Part shown: positions 41,021 through 48,915 of the stretch, in pieces
How positions within the stretch are numbered: the stretch's first letter is position 1
Layout: every line of letters starts with the position of its first letter
Assembly: GCA_025356475.1 (NCBI GenBank)
Contig: JANXSX010000215.1
Coordinates: 1 to 55,541 of the forward strand
Origin: Isosphaeraceae bacterium
GTDB taxonomy: Bacteria > Planctomycetota > Planctomycetia > Isosphaerales > Isosphaeraceae
Direction: 5' to 3'
Length of the DNA stretch: 55,541 nt
The notes under the pieces: model-generated
The model's input: only the letters and a program-made list of their open reading frames with translations
Database searches by the model: none
Told to the model about the DNA's origin: nothing
Made by a program: the position numbers and the translations under genes

Positions 41021-42034
41021 ATGCGTCTGGCCGAACCGTACTGGCTTTTCTTGCTACTTCTGGCACCCTGGCCGTTCCTCGTCCAGCGATGGAAGCGACG
41101 GGTCACATGGCCAGGTTTCATCATGCTCCCCAAGCGACCCCGAGGACTCGCGGGCCTGCTCCGTCACTTACCGAATACGATTCGGGCGATCGCGATCGGG
41201 TGTATGGTCGTCGTTCTGGCTCGCCCTCAGTCGATCCTTGGTGAGATCGAGGTCAATGCGCGGGGCATCTCGATCATTGTTGCTCTCGATCAAAGCGCCA
41301 GCATGACGACAGATGATTTCGGATCGAGCCTTCCACGGACTCAGCCTTCGGAACCTCAAACGCGGTTCGAGTCCGCCAAGCAGACCTTCGAGACGTTTGT
41401 GAAGGAGCGACCCAACGACCTCATCGGCCTTGTGGCTTTCGCTACGTTTCCCGACCTTGCCTGCCCGCCGACCCTCGACCACGCCTTTCTGGTAGAGACG
41501 ACTCGGGCCCTTCGACCCGCCAAGCCGGGGGAGAGTAGTACGAATCTGGGAGATGCCATCGCCTGGTCACTGGACGCGCTGAGGACGGTCCCAACATCCA
41601 AGAAGGTGTTGATTCTCTTGACCGATGGACGCGATGCGCCTGGGGTTCCCTCGCCCCTTGAACCCCTCGCGGCGGCGATGCTTGCCAAGGACCTGGGGGT
41701 GACATTGCATACGATCGCGGTGGGCAAGCCGGGTGGCGTCTCCCGCGCATTCGAGCCCAAGACCGGGCTCCGGCCTGTGGTAGGGATCGATGATGGGCCC
41801 GACCTGGAGTTGCTCAAGGCGATGGCGGAACTCGGTGGCGGGCATGCTTTCGAGGCTATCGATGCCGATGCGTTGGCGGACGTTTTTCGGACTCTCGACC
41901 AACGCGAACGGGTCCCGCTGACAGGGACGGTCCGGACACGTTATCGTGAGGAATACGCCCCCTGGCTTGCCGCGAGCCTGGTCTTGCTCCTCGTCGAGCG
42001 AGGACTATCGGGGAGTCGATGGCGTCGGATCTAG
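41021..42034 (+). CDS. batA: BatA-like von Willebrand factor A membrane protein
   Basis: 337-aa protein anchored by two N-terminal helices (YWLFLLLLAPWPFLVQ, about 7-22, and AIAIGCMVVVLARPQ) and one C-terminal helix (WLAASLVLLLVERG). The VWA domain has an intact MIDAS: DQSASM (DxSxS), the Thr in SSTNLGDA, and LLTDGRD. ATG 41021 has the near-perfect ribosome site GAGGTGA, formed from the stop region of the previous gene; an upstream GTG 41009 overlapping the stop as GTGA is the alternative. Typical BatA partners (DUF58, BatB, BatD) follow. Role in stress tolerance or envelope complex assembly is known only for homologues. Confidence 0.85.
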   Translation: MRLAEPYWLFLLLLAPWPFLVQRWKRRVTWPGFIMLPKRPRGLAGLLRHLPNTIRAIAIGCMVVVLARPQSILGEIEVNARGISIIVALDQSASMTTDDFGSSLPRTQPSEPQTRFESAKQTFETFVKERPNDLIGLVAFATFPDLACPPTLDHAFLVETTRALRPAKPGESSTNLGDAIAWSLDALRTVPTSKKVLILLTDGRDAPGVPSPLEPLAAAMLAKDLGVTLHTIAVGKPGGVSRAFEPKTGLRPVVGIDDGPDLELLKAMAELGGGHAFEAIDADALADVFRTLDQRERVPLTGTVRTRYREEYAPWLAASLVLLLVERGLSGSRWRRI

Positions 42035-42088
42035 ATCCAAAACCACGTGTCATGATTCCACATAGGGTTTTTGACGAATACTCTCGTT

Positions 42089-43765
42089 ATGATCGACTTT
42101 GCCCATCCCCTCTATTTTTGGCTCCTCTTGATCCTCGTTCCTCTGGGGCTCTGGAGTTGGTTTGCGCGACTGCGGAAGAAGCAGGCATGGGAAGCGCTCG
42201 GCCAGGTGGGCTTGGCTCCCGGGGACCGTACATGGCTGGTCATGACAGCGATCGGTTTTGGGATCGTTGGGCTGGCGGAACCTCGTTGGGGAAACCTCCT
42301 GGGTGAGCAGCTTCCGGCTGGGCGCGACGTGATCTTTCTTGTTGATGTGAGCAGAAGTATGTCGGCTGAGGATGCCATCCCAAACCGCTTGGGGGTGGGT
42401 ATCGAAACGGGGCGATCGTTGGTCAAATCACTCGGGCCGGGCGACCGAGCGGCGGTCGTCGCCTTCGCGGGTCGAGCGCGAATGCGGTGCCCCTTGACCG
42501 AGAACCTGGGGGCAGTCGATCAGGCGCTCCGATCTCTCAAACCTGCTGAGGTTCAGCCGGGTGGGTCCAACTTGGGGGCGGCGATCGAAGAAGGGTTAGC
42601 AGCTTTCGGCGAAGGGCATGAAGAGCACTCCGGCGGTCGTTCGATGGTCTTGATCTCCGACGGTGAGGATCACGTCGAGAGCTGGCCCGCGCAGATGGGG
42701 CGGCTGGTCCACGACGCGATCGTGGTGACAACGATCGGCGTCGGCGATCCGGAGCTTGGGGTCGAGATCCCAACCGAACATGGCCCACTCGTGTACAAGG
42801 GTGAACAGGTCAAGACACGTCGCGTGGATGGTGCCCTGGCGGAGATTGCGGCCACAACAGGCGGGGTGTACTTACCGGTAGGATTGGCGGCTGTTGATCT
42901 TGGCCCACTCGATCGGTCGACCTTGGCACCGGCTGCGAAACGGATCTTTGAAGTCCGAACACCTCCCCAGCGCGCCGAGCGATTCGGGCCAGTGGTCATG
43001 CTCAGCCTGGCCCTACTGCTCCTGAGCTGCCGACCGGGGCGGGTGCCGCGTCAGAGTGCGATCGCTGCGGCCGTATCGACAATCGCAGTTTTGGTCATAG
43101 CTGCGGGACCGACAGTTACCGACCTGATGGCTGAGGGGCAGAGAGCCTTTCGAGCGGGTGAGGTCGGCAAGGCATTCACGGCCTTCGATCAAGCACATGT
43201 GTTGGCACCTGATAACCCAATCGTCAGTACCAACTTGGGTGCCTGCCTCTATCAGTTGGCTCGGTATCCTGAAGCGAGAACCAACTACCTGGCGGCGCGA
43301 ACTCGGGCGGGAACGGTCTTAACCGTCAAGCTGGATTTCGCGTTGGGCAATGTCGCGCTTCGACTGGGAGACCCGACAGAAGCCATTGAACATTATTCGA
43401 ACTGTTTGAACTCCCTAGCAGGAGGATCAGAGCTGGACTCAGTTCGTACCGATGCAGTCATCAACAAGCGTTTCGCGGAAGACTTGCTCAAGAACCCAAC
43501 GCCAAACCCAAGCGACCAAGAAGGATCGGCTGACCCGTCCGAGTCGCCCGACTCAAAAGCCAACCAGCGGAAATCGCAGCCATCGGATAACCCGAACTCA
43601 GGGTCCGGCGAACGAAAACCGCAAGGGGGTGAGGATTCACCCCCCAGCTCTCCCGACTCGCGTCTGAAGGCTGCGATTCGGGCGGCTCAACGAAACCGCG
43701 AGGCGTTTCGGGTCCCCGACGAAGCCCCCCCTAGGCCGAACTCGGACGGTCAGAAAGATTGGTGA
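42089..43765 (+). CDS. BatB/BatC-type protein: VWA domain fused to TPR domain
   Basis: 558-aa protein combining what are often separate BatB and BatC proteins. N-terminal helix (FAHPLYFWLLLILVPLGLWSWF), then VWA domain with MIDAS DVSRSM (DxSxS), GGSNLGAA and VLISDGED. A second helix (VVMLSLALLLLSCRPG) follows, then a hydrophobic stretch (IAAAVSTIAVLVIAAGP), a TPR block (about 340-450: MAEGQRAFRAGEVGKAFTAFDQAHVLAPDN and so on), and a Pro/Ser/Asn-rich disordered tail with Arg-rich end. ATG 42089 is chosen; a TTG 18 nt upstream exists and neither has a strong ribosome site. Adjacent genes are BatA- and BatD-like. Confidence 0.83.
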   Translation: MIDFAHPLYFWLLLILVPLGLWSWFARLRKKQAWEALGQVGLAPGDRTWLVMTAIGFGIVGLAEPRWGNLLGEQLPAGRDVIFLVDVSRSMSAEDAIPNRLGVGIETGRSLVKSLGPGDRAAVVAFAGRARMRCPLTENLGAVDQALRSLKPAEVQPGGSNLGAAIEEGLAAFGEGHEEHSGGRSMVLISDGEDHVESWPAQMGRLVHDAIVVTTIGVGDPELGVEIPTEHGPLVYKGEQVKTRRVDGALAEIAATTGGVYLPVGLAAVDLGPLDRSTLAPAAKRIFEVRTPPQRAERFGPVVMLSLALLLLSCRPGRVPRQSAIAAAVSTIAVLVIAAGPTVTDLMAEGQRAFRAGEVGKAFTAFDQAHVLAPDNPIVSTNLGACLYQLARYPEARTNYLAARTRAGTVLTVKLDFALGNVALRLGDPTEAIEHYSNCLNSLAGGSELDSVRTDAVINKRFAEDLLKNPTPNPSDQEGSADPSESPDSKANQRKSQPSDNPNSGSGERKPQGGEDSPPSSPDSRLKAAIRAAQRNREAFRVPDEAPPRPNSDGQKDW

Positions 43766-43769
43766 GTCG

Positions 43770-45017
43770 ATGGGTCTGCTCATCTGGCTGGTGATCGCAA
43801 TGGTCGATCCGATACCGATGGAAGCTCGCATCGTCACAACGGGGCCGCTTTATGTCGGACAGGTGATCGAGCTCCAAGTTCAGGTCGTGGCAGGGGCGAA
43901 TCCTCCCGAGTTGATCGCGCCCAAGCTCATGGAGGCCTCGATCCATCTGGTGGCTACGACCGCTCGACCGCTGACGACCTCGGCGATCGGCAACCTCACC
44001 CTCACGGAGCGAGTTCAATATACAAGTCGATATCACCTGACACCACGTCGCGCCGGCTTCCTGAATCTGCCACCGTTTCGGTCGAAATTGGCGGATCGAG
44101 TTGGTGGGTCGAATTCACTGCGGATCAAGGTCGAGCCGGTCCCCGATGCAGGGCGGACTCGTGAGTTCCTGGGCGGGGTGGGACGATTTGAACTTGAGTC
44201 GGAAGTCGAACCGACATTGGTCCGGCTCGGGGAGAGTTTTACCTATCGGCTTATCATGACAGGTGAAGCATCGGTTGGTTCCACTCGTGATCCCCAGATC
44301 AATGCAGAGCTTCTCGAAGAACGGGGACTGGTTCTGACTCCCGAGCCGGTCGAGTCGCGGGACGAGCCCCCGACCAGAGTTTTTCGATATCGCGTTCGCG
44401 CGACCAGTCCCGGAGTCTGGTCGATGCCGCCCGTGCGAATCTCGGCGTTCGACCCGACCACGAATCACTACTTGACCAAATCAACGTCATCCGCAAATGT
44501 TCGTGTGAAAGATATCCCACTCTTTCAGCCAAACAAGTGGATCACACCGGGTCCAAGTTCGCCTAAACCGAAATGGCACATCGTCGAGATCGCTGGGTTA
44601 ATCATCGGACTCGCGACAATCGGCGCAGTCTTCGGCTGGGTACGAGTTCGGCTTGCTCGTCTGCGAACCTGGCCCAGGACCATGCAGAAACGATTCGACG
44701 CAAATTTCAGTCAAAGGGATGTCGCCAGGCTTTTCCTCACGGGCCTGTTTGATCATTTGAACGTATCAGCACGAAAAGTCGGTCCACGACAAATCAGGCC
44801 GAACTTATCCGATGACCCGCCGACCCCGGCGCTGACTTCAGACGAGGTCCGGGAGGTCATCGAATCGCGAACTGGCGATCACAGCCTTGCGCAGAAGGTC
44901 GCTGACGTGGTTGAACGCTGTGACCGTGTTCTCTATGGAGGCCACCCGGATGATCAACTAAGTCACCAGATCAAAGAGCTGCTCGACGACTGGTCCCGCC
45001 TACCCATCAAGCGGTAA
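43770..45017 (+). CDS. BatD-like membrane protein
   Basis: 415-aa protein with an N-terminal signal-anchor-like helix (MGLLIWLVIAMVDPIPM), repeats of beta-sandwich character (GPLYVGQVIELQVQVVAGANPPELIAPKLMEASI, VEPTLVRLGESFTYRLIMTGEASVG) and a membrane helix near 270-290 (IVEIAGLIIGLATIGAVFGWVRVRL), then a cytoplasmic C-terminal helical domain. This layout is that of BatD (oxygen-tolerance) proteins. It starts 4 nt after the BatB-TPR stop. As the last gene of the operon it precedes a convergent hairpin. Confidence 0.8.
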   Translation: MGLLIWLVIAMVDPIPMEARIVTTGPLYVGQVIELQVQVVAGANPPELIAPKLMEASIHLVATTARPLTTSAIGNLTLTERVQYTSRYHLTPRRAGFLNLPPFRSKLADRVGGSNSLRIKVEPVPDAGRTREFLGGVGRFELESEVEPTLVRLGESFTYRLIMTGEASVGSTRDPQINAELLEERGLVLTPEPVESRDEPPTRVFRYRVRATSPGVWSMPPVRISAFDPTTNHYLTKSTSSANVRVKDIPLFQPNKWITPGPSSPKPKWHIVEIAGLIIGLATIGAVFGWVRVRLARLRTWPRTMQKRFDANFSQRDVARLFLTGLFDHLNVSARKVGPRQIRPNLSDDPPTPALTSDEVREVIESRTGDHSLAQKVADVVERCDRVLYGGHPDDQLSHQIKELLDDWSRLPIKR

Positions 45018-45062
45018 GAGGCACGTCACACCCGCCAGTGAAGTGGGCAAGGGACGCGCCTC
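45018..45062. terminator. bidirectional hairpin between BatD and the helicase gene
   Basis: GAGGCACGTC (45018-45027) pairs with GACGCGCCTC (45053-45062) with one mismatch; inside, GCC/GGC-rich segments can pair again. It sits in the 71-nt gap of two convergent genes. There is no strong U-run, so it is a moderate candidate. Confidence 0.45.
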
Positions 45063-45088
45063 AGATCGATCCGTCAAAAAGCATCAGA

Positions 45089-46420
45089 TCAAGCGTTGCT
45101 ATACGCGTTCGGACTGGAACCGGTGCTCCACAGCTCGCGAAATCGCGACGACTTTGAGCGGTCTTCGCGTCGGTGAGCTACGAAGTTTTGCAGGTCTAAG
45201 GTTGGCAACACCTTATTGATTAGGTTCTCGATCGCTGTGAGCGGCTCGCCTTGGTCGGGACCGACGAAGAGATACGCCAATCCATCCTTTCCCATCCGAC
45301 CCGTCCGACCAATCCGATGGACGTAGTTTTCAGGATCGTCGGGAATATCAAAGTTCACGACATGCGAGATGCCGTTAACATCGATCCCGCGGCCCACGAC
45401 ATCGGTGGCGACGAGGACCGAAATTGCGCCTGAACGGAAATCCTGCATCACACGATTTCGAGCAGACTGGGCCATATCACCGTGGATCGTAGCGACCCCT
45501 GCGACACGCCCTTTGATCCGATCGGCGAGCTTGTCCGCTCCACGCCTGGTTCGCGTAAAGACGATGCACTGACTAGGACGGTCACGTTCGAGCAGGTAGA
45601 GCAATAGGTCGGTCTTACGATCGTGGTCGACCGTGACGTAATACTGCTTGATGGCTTCGACGGATGGCTCATCCTTGGAGAGGTTCATCTCAACAGGATT
45701 GTACATATAACGGCGAGCAAGCTTGCGGATGTCGTCGCTAATGGTTGCCGAGAGCAACATCGTCTGGTGCGGATCGGGAATCTTACGAAGGATGCGTTCG
45801 ATGTCGGGTCGGAACCCGATGTCCAGCATCCGGTCGGCCTCGTCGAGAACGACGTGGAAGCAATCGGACAGGTCAAGGGTGCGTCGTTCGATATGGTCGA
45901 GCACGCGCCCTGGTGTTCCGACCACAAGGTCGAGTCCACGTGCCAAGGCACGCAGTTGTTTATCGATGGGCTCGCCACCGTAGAGGCCGCAGATTGCGAC
46001 ATCTTGGCCAGCGGCAAGTCGTTGAAGTTCAAGCACGATCTGCTGGACGAGTTCGCGAGTTGGCGCGAGAATGATGCCCTGGGGACCATGGCCCCGAGCT
46101 TCCAGCATTTCGATCAAAGGAATCCCAAACGCGGCAGTTTTGCCGGTCCCCGTCTTCGCCTGGCCGATGACGTCGAATCCATCGAGGGCTACAGGGATGA
46201 GTTCCGCTTGGATGGGAGAGGGGTGGGAATAGCCGATCTTCCGGAGCGCCTGGAGCATGGCACGGCTCAAGCCGATCGACGCGAAGGCGAGAGGGCTCTC
46301 GCACTCCTCCGCGACACGATGAATCAAACAAACCTCCATCAGGGAATTGGTCAGGACCGACGTTCGGAACTGACGCGGCCGGCATCTCGGTCCTCGAGTC
46401 ACCTGGCTCGTCTTATTCAT
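45089..46420 (-). CDS. DEAD-box ATP-dependent RNA helicase
   Basis: 443-aa helicase of the DEAD-box family. Motifs in order: Q motif SIGLSRAMLQALRKIGYSHPSPIQAELIP, motif I AKTGTGKTAAFG, Ia PTRELVQQIV, II VLDEADRMLD, III SAT, IV region QCIVFTRTRRGADKL, V VATDVVGRGIDV and VI HRIGRTGRMGK. The core matches RhlE/RhlB type helicases, with no long C-terminal RNA-binding tail. It probably works on structured RNA in ribosome assembly or mRNA decay. Start ATG 46420 (MNKTSQVTRG) is chosen; another Met codon lies 27 residues further in and neither has a good ribosome site. Confidence 0.92.
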   Translation of the reverse strand: MNKTSQVTRGPRCRPRQFRTSVLTNSLMEVCLIHRVAEECESPLAFASIGLSRAMLQALRKIGYSHPSPIQAELIPVALDGFDVIGQAKTGTGKTAAFGIPLIEMLEARGHGPQGIILAPTRELVQQIVLELQRLAAGQDVAICGLYGGEPIDKQLRALARGLDLVVGTPGRVLDHIERRTLDLSDCFHVVLDEADRMLDIGFRPDIERILRKIPDPHQTMLLSATISDDIRKLARRYMYNPVEMNLSKDEPSVEAIKQYYVTVDHDRKTDLLLYLLERDRPSQCIVFTRTRRGADKLADRIKGRVAGVATIHGDMAQSARNRVMQDFRSGAISVLVATDVVGRGIDVNGISHVVNFDIPDDPENYVHRIGRTGRMGKDGLAYLFVGPDQGEPLTAIENLINKVLPTLDLQNFVAHRREDRSKSSRFRELWSTGSSPNAYSNA

Positions 46421-46584
46421 GCTATCAGTATCCGCCTCACTCGTCAAATCCGACCTCTTCGGTCCGCTCGGAATCCTCGTCACGGTGGTGGCTTGTTTGC
46501 GACGGGTAGGGTCGCTAGGCTCAAGTGGAATCTCGCCAAAACCGACGTGACACGTTTCTTTTTTGCAACCTGGGAGCCTCACCA

Positions 46585-46785
46585 ATGGCCGACCAAGCCG
46601 CGGATCTTCAGCAAAAGTATCGGCAGTTCCTCGACTTGATGCCGTTGACACTCGCCCTTGCGGGTTTGCCCACCAGTGAGACTCGGCTCTATAGTGAGGA
46701 ACAGATCGAGGCTCGCGCGATCACGGTCCGTCTTGCGTATAAAGTCGCCCGAAGTTTGACGAAGGAATGCCTGAGCGGATCGTGA
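46585..46785 (+). CDS. small conserved-looking soluble protein
   Basis: 66-aa protein. ATG 46585 has GGGAG with an 8-nt spacer. Mostly helical by composition (MADQAADLQQKYRQFLDLMPLTLALAGLP then SEEQIEARAITVRLAYKVARSLTKECL), with a motif 'LPLTLALAGLP' in the first helix. No signal peptide, membrane segment or enzymatic motif. I think similar short proteins occur in other planctomycetes but cannot verify it here. It is divergent from the helicase gene and 160 nt ahead of another small gene on the same strand. Confidence 0.65.
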   Translation: MADQAADLQQKYRQFLDLMPLTLALAGLPTSETRLYSEEQIEARAITVRLAYKVARSLTKECLSGS

Positions 46786-46945
46786 AGGTCGCGCCGGGTG
46801 GACCGTACATTGGGTCAGGAATACGGGTTTCGCGTCTACATGGGCGTGACAGGGTTGCCGATAAAAAGTCGCATGGTTGAGCGGGCCGAGGAATTGTCCC
46901 GCTGACCGGCTCGCTTGCGAGCTACAACCAATCCTGGGAAACCCC

Positions 46946-47338
46946 GTGCGAAAGGCCCTCCGAGACATGATAGCGCCACAGCAAACAGGCGGCCGCCGCC
47001 AGCTCCGCGCCGCGATTATCGGGCTGGGCCTCGATGGTCCTGAAATCCCAAGGCGATTGAGCACCGGCGAGCATTGCCTGATCTTGGGCGGGTCGGCCGA
47101 AACTCACGCCGATATGCTTGAGACCGTCCTGCGCCTCGACGACGAACTCGAACGCATCGGTCGACCGCTCGGTGAGCTGACGCCAATGGAACTCGCCGAG
47201 ATCGCCTGGCGGATCGATAGCCCCGAGCTGGCAGAGATCGCCTGGCGACTTGAGGCCAATCTTGAGGAATCGGGCCAATCGTTCGACGATTGTACCGCCG
47301 AAGAATTGACCGAGATGTGCGCCCCCGTCGAGCTTTGA
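46946..47338 (+). CDS. hypothetical protein with a 12-residue tandem repeat
   Basis: 130 aa if started at GTG 46946 (GGGA six nt upstream); ATG 46967 would give 123 aa, and I cannot settle which is right. The protein reads RRQLRAAIIGLGLDGPEIPRRLSTGEHCLILGGSAETHADMLETVLRLDDELERIG, a shape I associate with a small planctomycete family ('IIGLGLDG...RR.T.GE...LGGS.ETH'). The C-terminal part contains ELAEIAWRIDSP followed at once by ELAEIAWRLEAN, a duplication also clear in DNA (47189-47212 and 47225-47248, offset 36 nt). No catalytic signature known to me. A strong terminator follows. Confidence 0.65.
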   Translation: MRKALRDMIAPQQTGGRRQLRAAIIGLGLDGPEIPRRLSTGEHCLILGGSAETHADMLETVLRLDDELERIGRPLGELTPMELAEIAWRIDSPELAEIAWRLEANLEESGQSFDDCTAEELTEMCAPVEL

Positions 47339-47361
47339 ACTAGATGTCCGTCTGAACGATC

Positions 47362-47405
47362 GGGGGTGGGGCCTATCTCTAAGGCTCCGCCCCCGCTCTG
47401 TTTTT
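47362..47405 (+). terminator. rho-independent terminator after the tandem-repeat gene
   Basis: GGGGGTGGGGCCT (47362-47374), loop ATCTCTA, and AGGCTCCGCCCCC (47382-47394) pair over 13 bp with two G-U wobbles; TTTTT follows at 47401-47405. It lies 24 nt past the stop codon at 47338, a classic arrangement. The rest of the 303-nt interval 47339-47641 upstream of the sigma factor gene shows no gene. Confidence 0.85.
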
Positions 47406-47641
47406 CACACCCCGAGTCTGTGACCGCCGCAACCAAGACTCCAAGCGGATCGGTTCCACCAATCCACGGGAACACACAGATCAAGGCAACTTGAGGGTTC
47501 GACTCGACACCAAGCGATCGCATGGTCAGAATCTTTCGGTCCCCCCGACGAATCTTGAAACGGGGGCAGACAGGACTGGGTAACACGCTGTGTGGTACCA
47601 GCCCGACGCGGTGGCCGGGGCCTGGCCAGGTACGACGAGCG

Positions 47642-48175
47642 ATGGATGACCGTGCATTGGTCGAGGCGCTCCGGTCCGGCGACCCGCAGGCTCCACGCTT
47701 GCTGATCGATCGGTTCGGTCGTGTCGTCTTTGGCCTCTGCTTACGCATGATGGGTCACCGGCACGACGCCGAGGATGTCATGCAGGAGTCGTTCGTCCGC
47801 GCCTTGCGGGGTCTCGATGGCTTCGATGGCGATCGTCCACTTCGACCCTGGCTCCTGGGAATCGCCGCCAACCGCTGTCGGACCGCCCTGGCAAAACGGT
47901 CGAAGCGACCGATCCCTGGTGAGTCCGCCGAAGAGCAGGTCGACCACCGGCCAGGGCTGACCGATCCTGATGATCTGGCCGGAGAACTGCGGCGGGCGCT
48001 CGAACGGCTTCGGCCTGAGTACCGTACCGCCTTTATCCTGTTTCACGAGCAAGGTTTGCCTTACGAGGAGATTGCCCTCGCGCTGGACCGACCGATCGGG
48101 ACCGTGAAAACCTGGTTGCATCGGGCTCGGGCCGAGCTTGCCGAGTCTCTGACACGTCGCGGGGTGCATCTCTAA
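47642..48175 (+). CDS. RNA polymerase ECF-type sigma factor
   Basis: 177-aa sigma-70 family extracytoplasmic-function factor with only regions 2 and 4. Region 2: GRVVFGLCLRMMGHRHDAEDVMQESFVRALRGLDGFDG, ending RPWLLGIAANRCR; region 4: LRPEYRTAFILFHEQGLPYEEIALALDRPIGTVKTWLHRARAEL (the helix-turn-helix). ATG 47642 is selected over an in-frame ATG 120 nt upstream, since the product then has standard length. It is followed by a putative single-pass membrane protein and a large exported protein, so a sigma/anti-sigma module is likely. Target promoters are unknown. Confidence 0.93.
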   Translation: MDDRALVEALRSGDPQAPRLLIDRFGRVVFGLCLRMMGHRHDAEDVMQESFVRALRGLDGFDGDRPLRPWLLGIAANRCRTALAKRSKRPIPGESAEEQVDHRPGLTDPDDLAGELRRALERLRPEYRTAFILFHEQGLPYEEIALALDRPIGTVKTWLHRARAELAESLTRRGVHL

Positions 48176-48205
48176 GCTTCGATCTGTTTTGCGTGAGGTA
48201 CGGTG

Positions 48206-48889
48206 ATGAACGATAATCCCTTCGCGCGAGAATGCCAGACGTGGCTCGATGCGCGACGTCCCCTGCCCGCCGACAATGATCCCGTCTGGGCTCGGTGGCC
48301 GGTCATCGATCGCGAGTCGAATCTTGCCACGCTCGCAAGCTATCGACAGCTCCAGAATGCGATCGCACAGTGGGCCTCGCCTCCTGCTTTTGAGGCTTCG
48401 GAATCGCTCGTCGCGACGCTTTCGATGGTTCCGAGACCTCTCCGGCGGAGCTGGCACCCTGCTCGGTGGGCGGCTGCGGCGGCGTTGATCCTCACCGGGG
48501 TCGTTGGCTTGCGAGGGTTCCTTGAGCGGGAACCGGCCCCAGTGGCGGCAGTTCGGGCGAGCTCCCGACCCCTCAACCTGGCCTTCTTGCAGGCGACCGA
48601 AGCGACGCTTCAACTGGCCCGAGCCACCGGCGAGCCTGCAGCTCGGGTCGGTCGAACCGTCTTCGAGAGTCCGGAATGGACCTCAAATTCGACTGCGTTC
48701 TTGCCCCCAATCTCGATCGAACGGGCTTCGGGAGCATTGCTAGGCGTCGGTCAGCGAGTTGGTGAGGGGGTCCGACCTCTGGGGGGCTCCGCCCGCAAAG
48801 CGTTTGGGTTTTTGGTGGCACCCGTCAGTTCGGGTTCGAATCCTCCGATGCCTGCCAAGCCGGCAACTGCCTCGGATCTTATCCTCTAA
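48206..48889 (+). CDS. putative anti-sigma factor or single-pass membrane protein
   Basis: 227-aa protein, ATG 48206 with GAGG 7 nt upstream. Residues 1-85 are cytoplasmic and helical (MNDNPFARECQTWLDARRPLP, SNLATLASYRQLQNAIAQWASPP), one helix follows (HPARWAAAAALILTGVVGLRG), and the rest is outside, rich in Ala, Pro and Gly. The typical zinc anti-sigma motif HxxxCxxC is absent. Position directly behind an ECF sigma gene makes an anti-sigma role likely, but direct sequence support is limited to topology. Confidence 0.65.
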   Translation: MNDNPFARECQTWLDARRPLPADNDPVWARWPVIDRESNLATLASYRQLQNAIAQWASPPAFEASESLVATLSMVPRPLRRSWHPARWAAAAALILTGVVGLRGFLEREPAPVAAVRASSRPLNLAFLQATEATLQLARATGEPAARVGRTVFESPEWTSNSTAFLPPISIERASGALLGVGQRVGEGVRPLGGSARKAFGFLVAPVSSGSNPPMPAKPATASDLIL

Positions 48890-48915
48890 GCCAACCTTGG
48901 TCGGAGTCTGGAACG

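Noticed and set aside
45623-46639. A 338-codon plus-strand frame opposite the DEAD-box helicase
   Set aside because: All helicase motifs lie on the minus strand in the correct order; the plus frame is the mirror product of codon bias.
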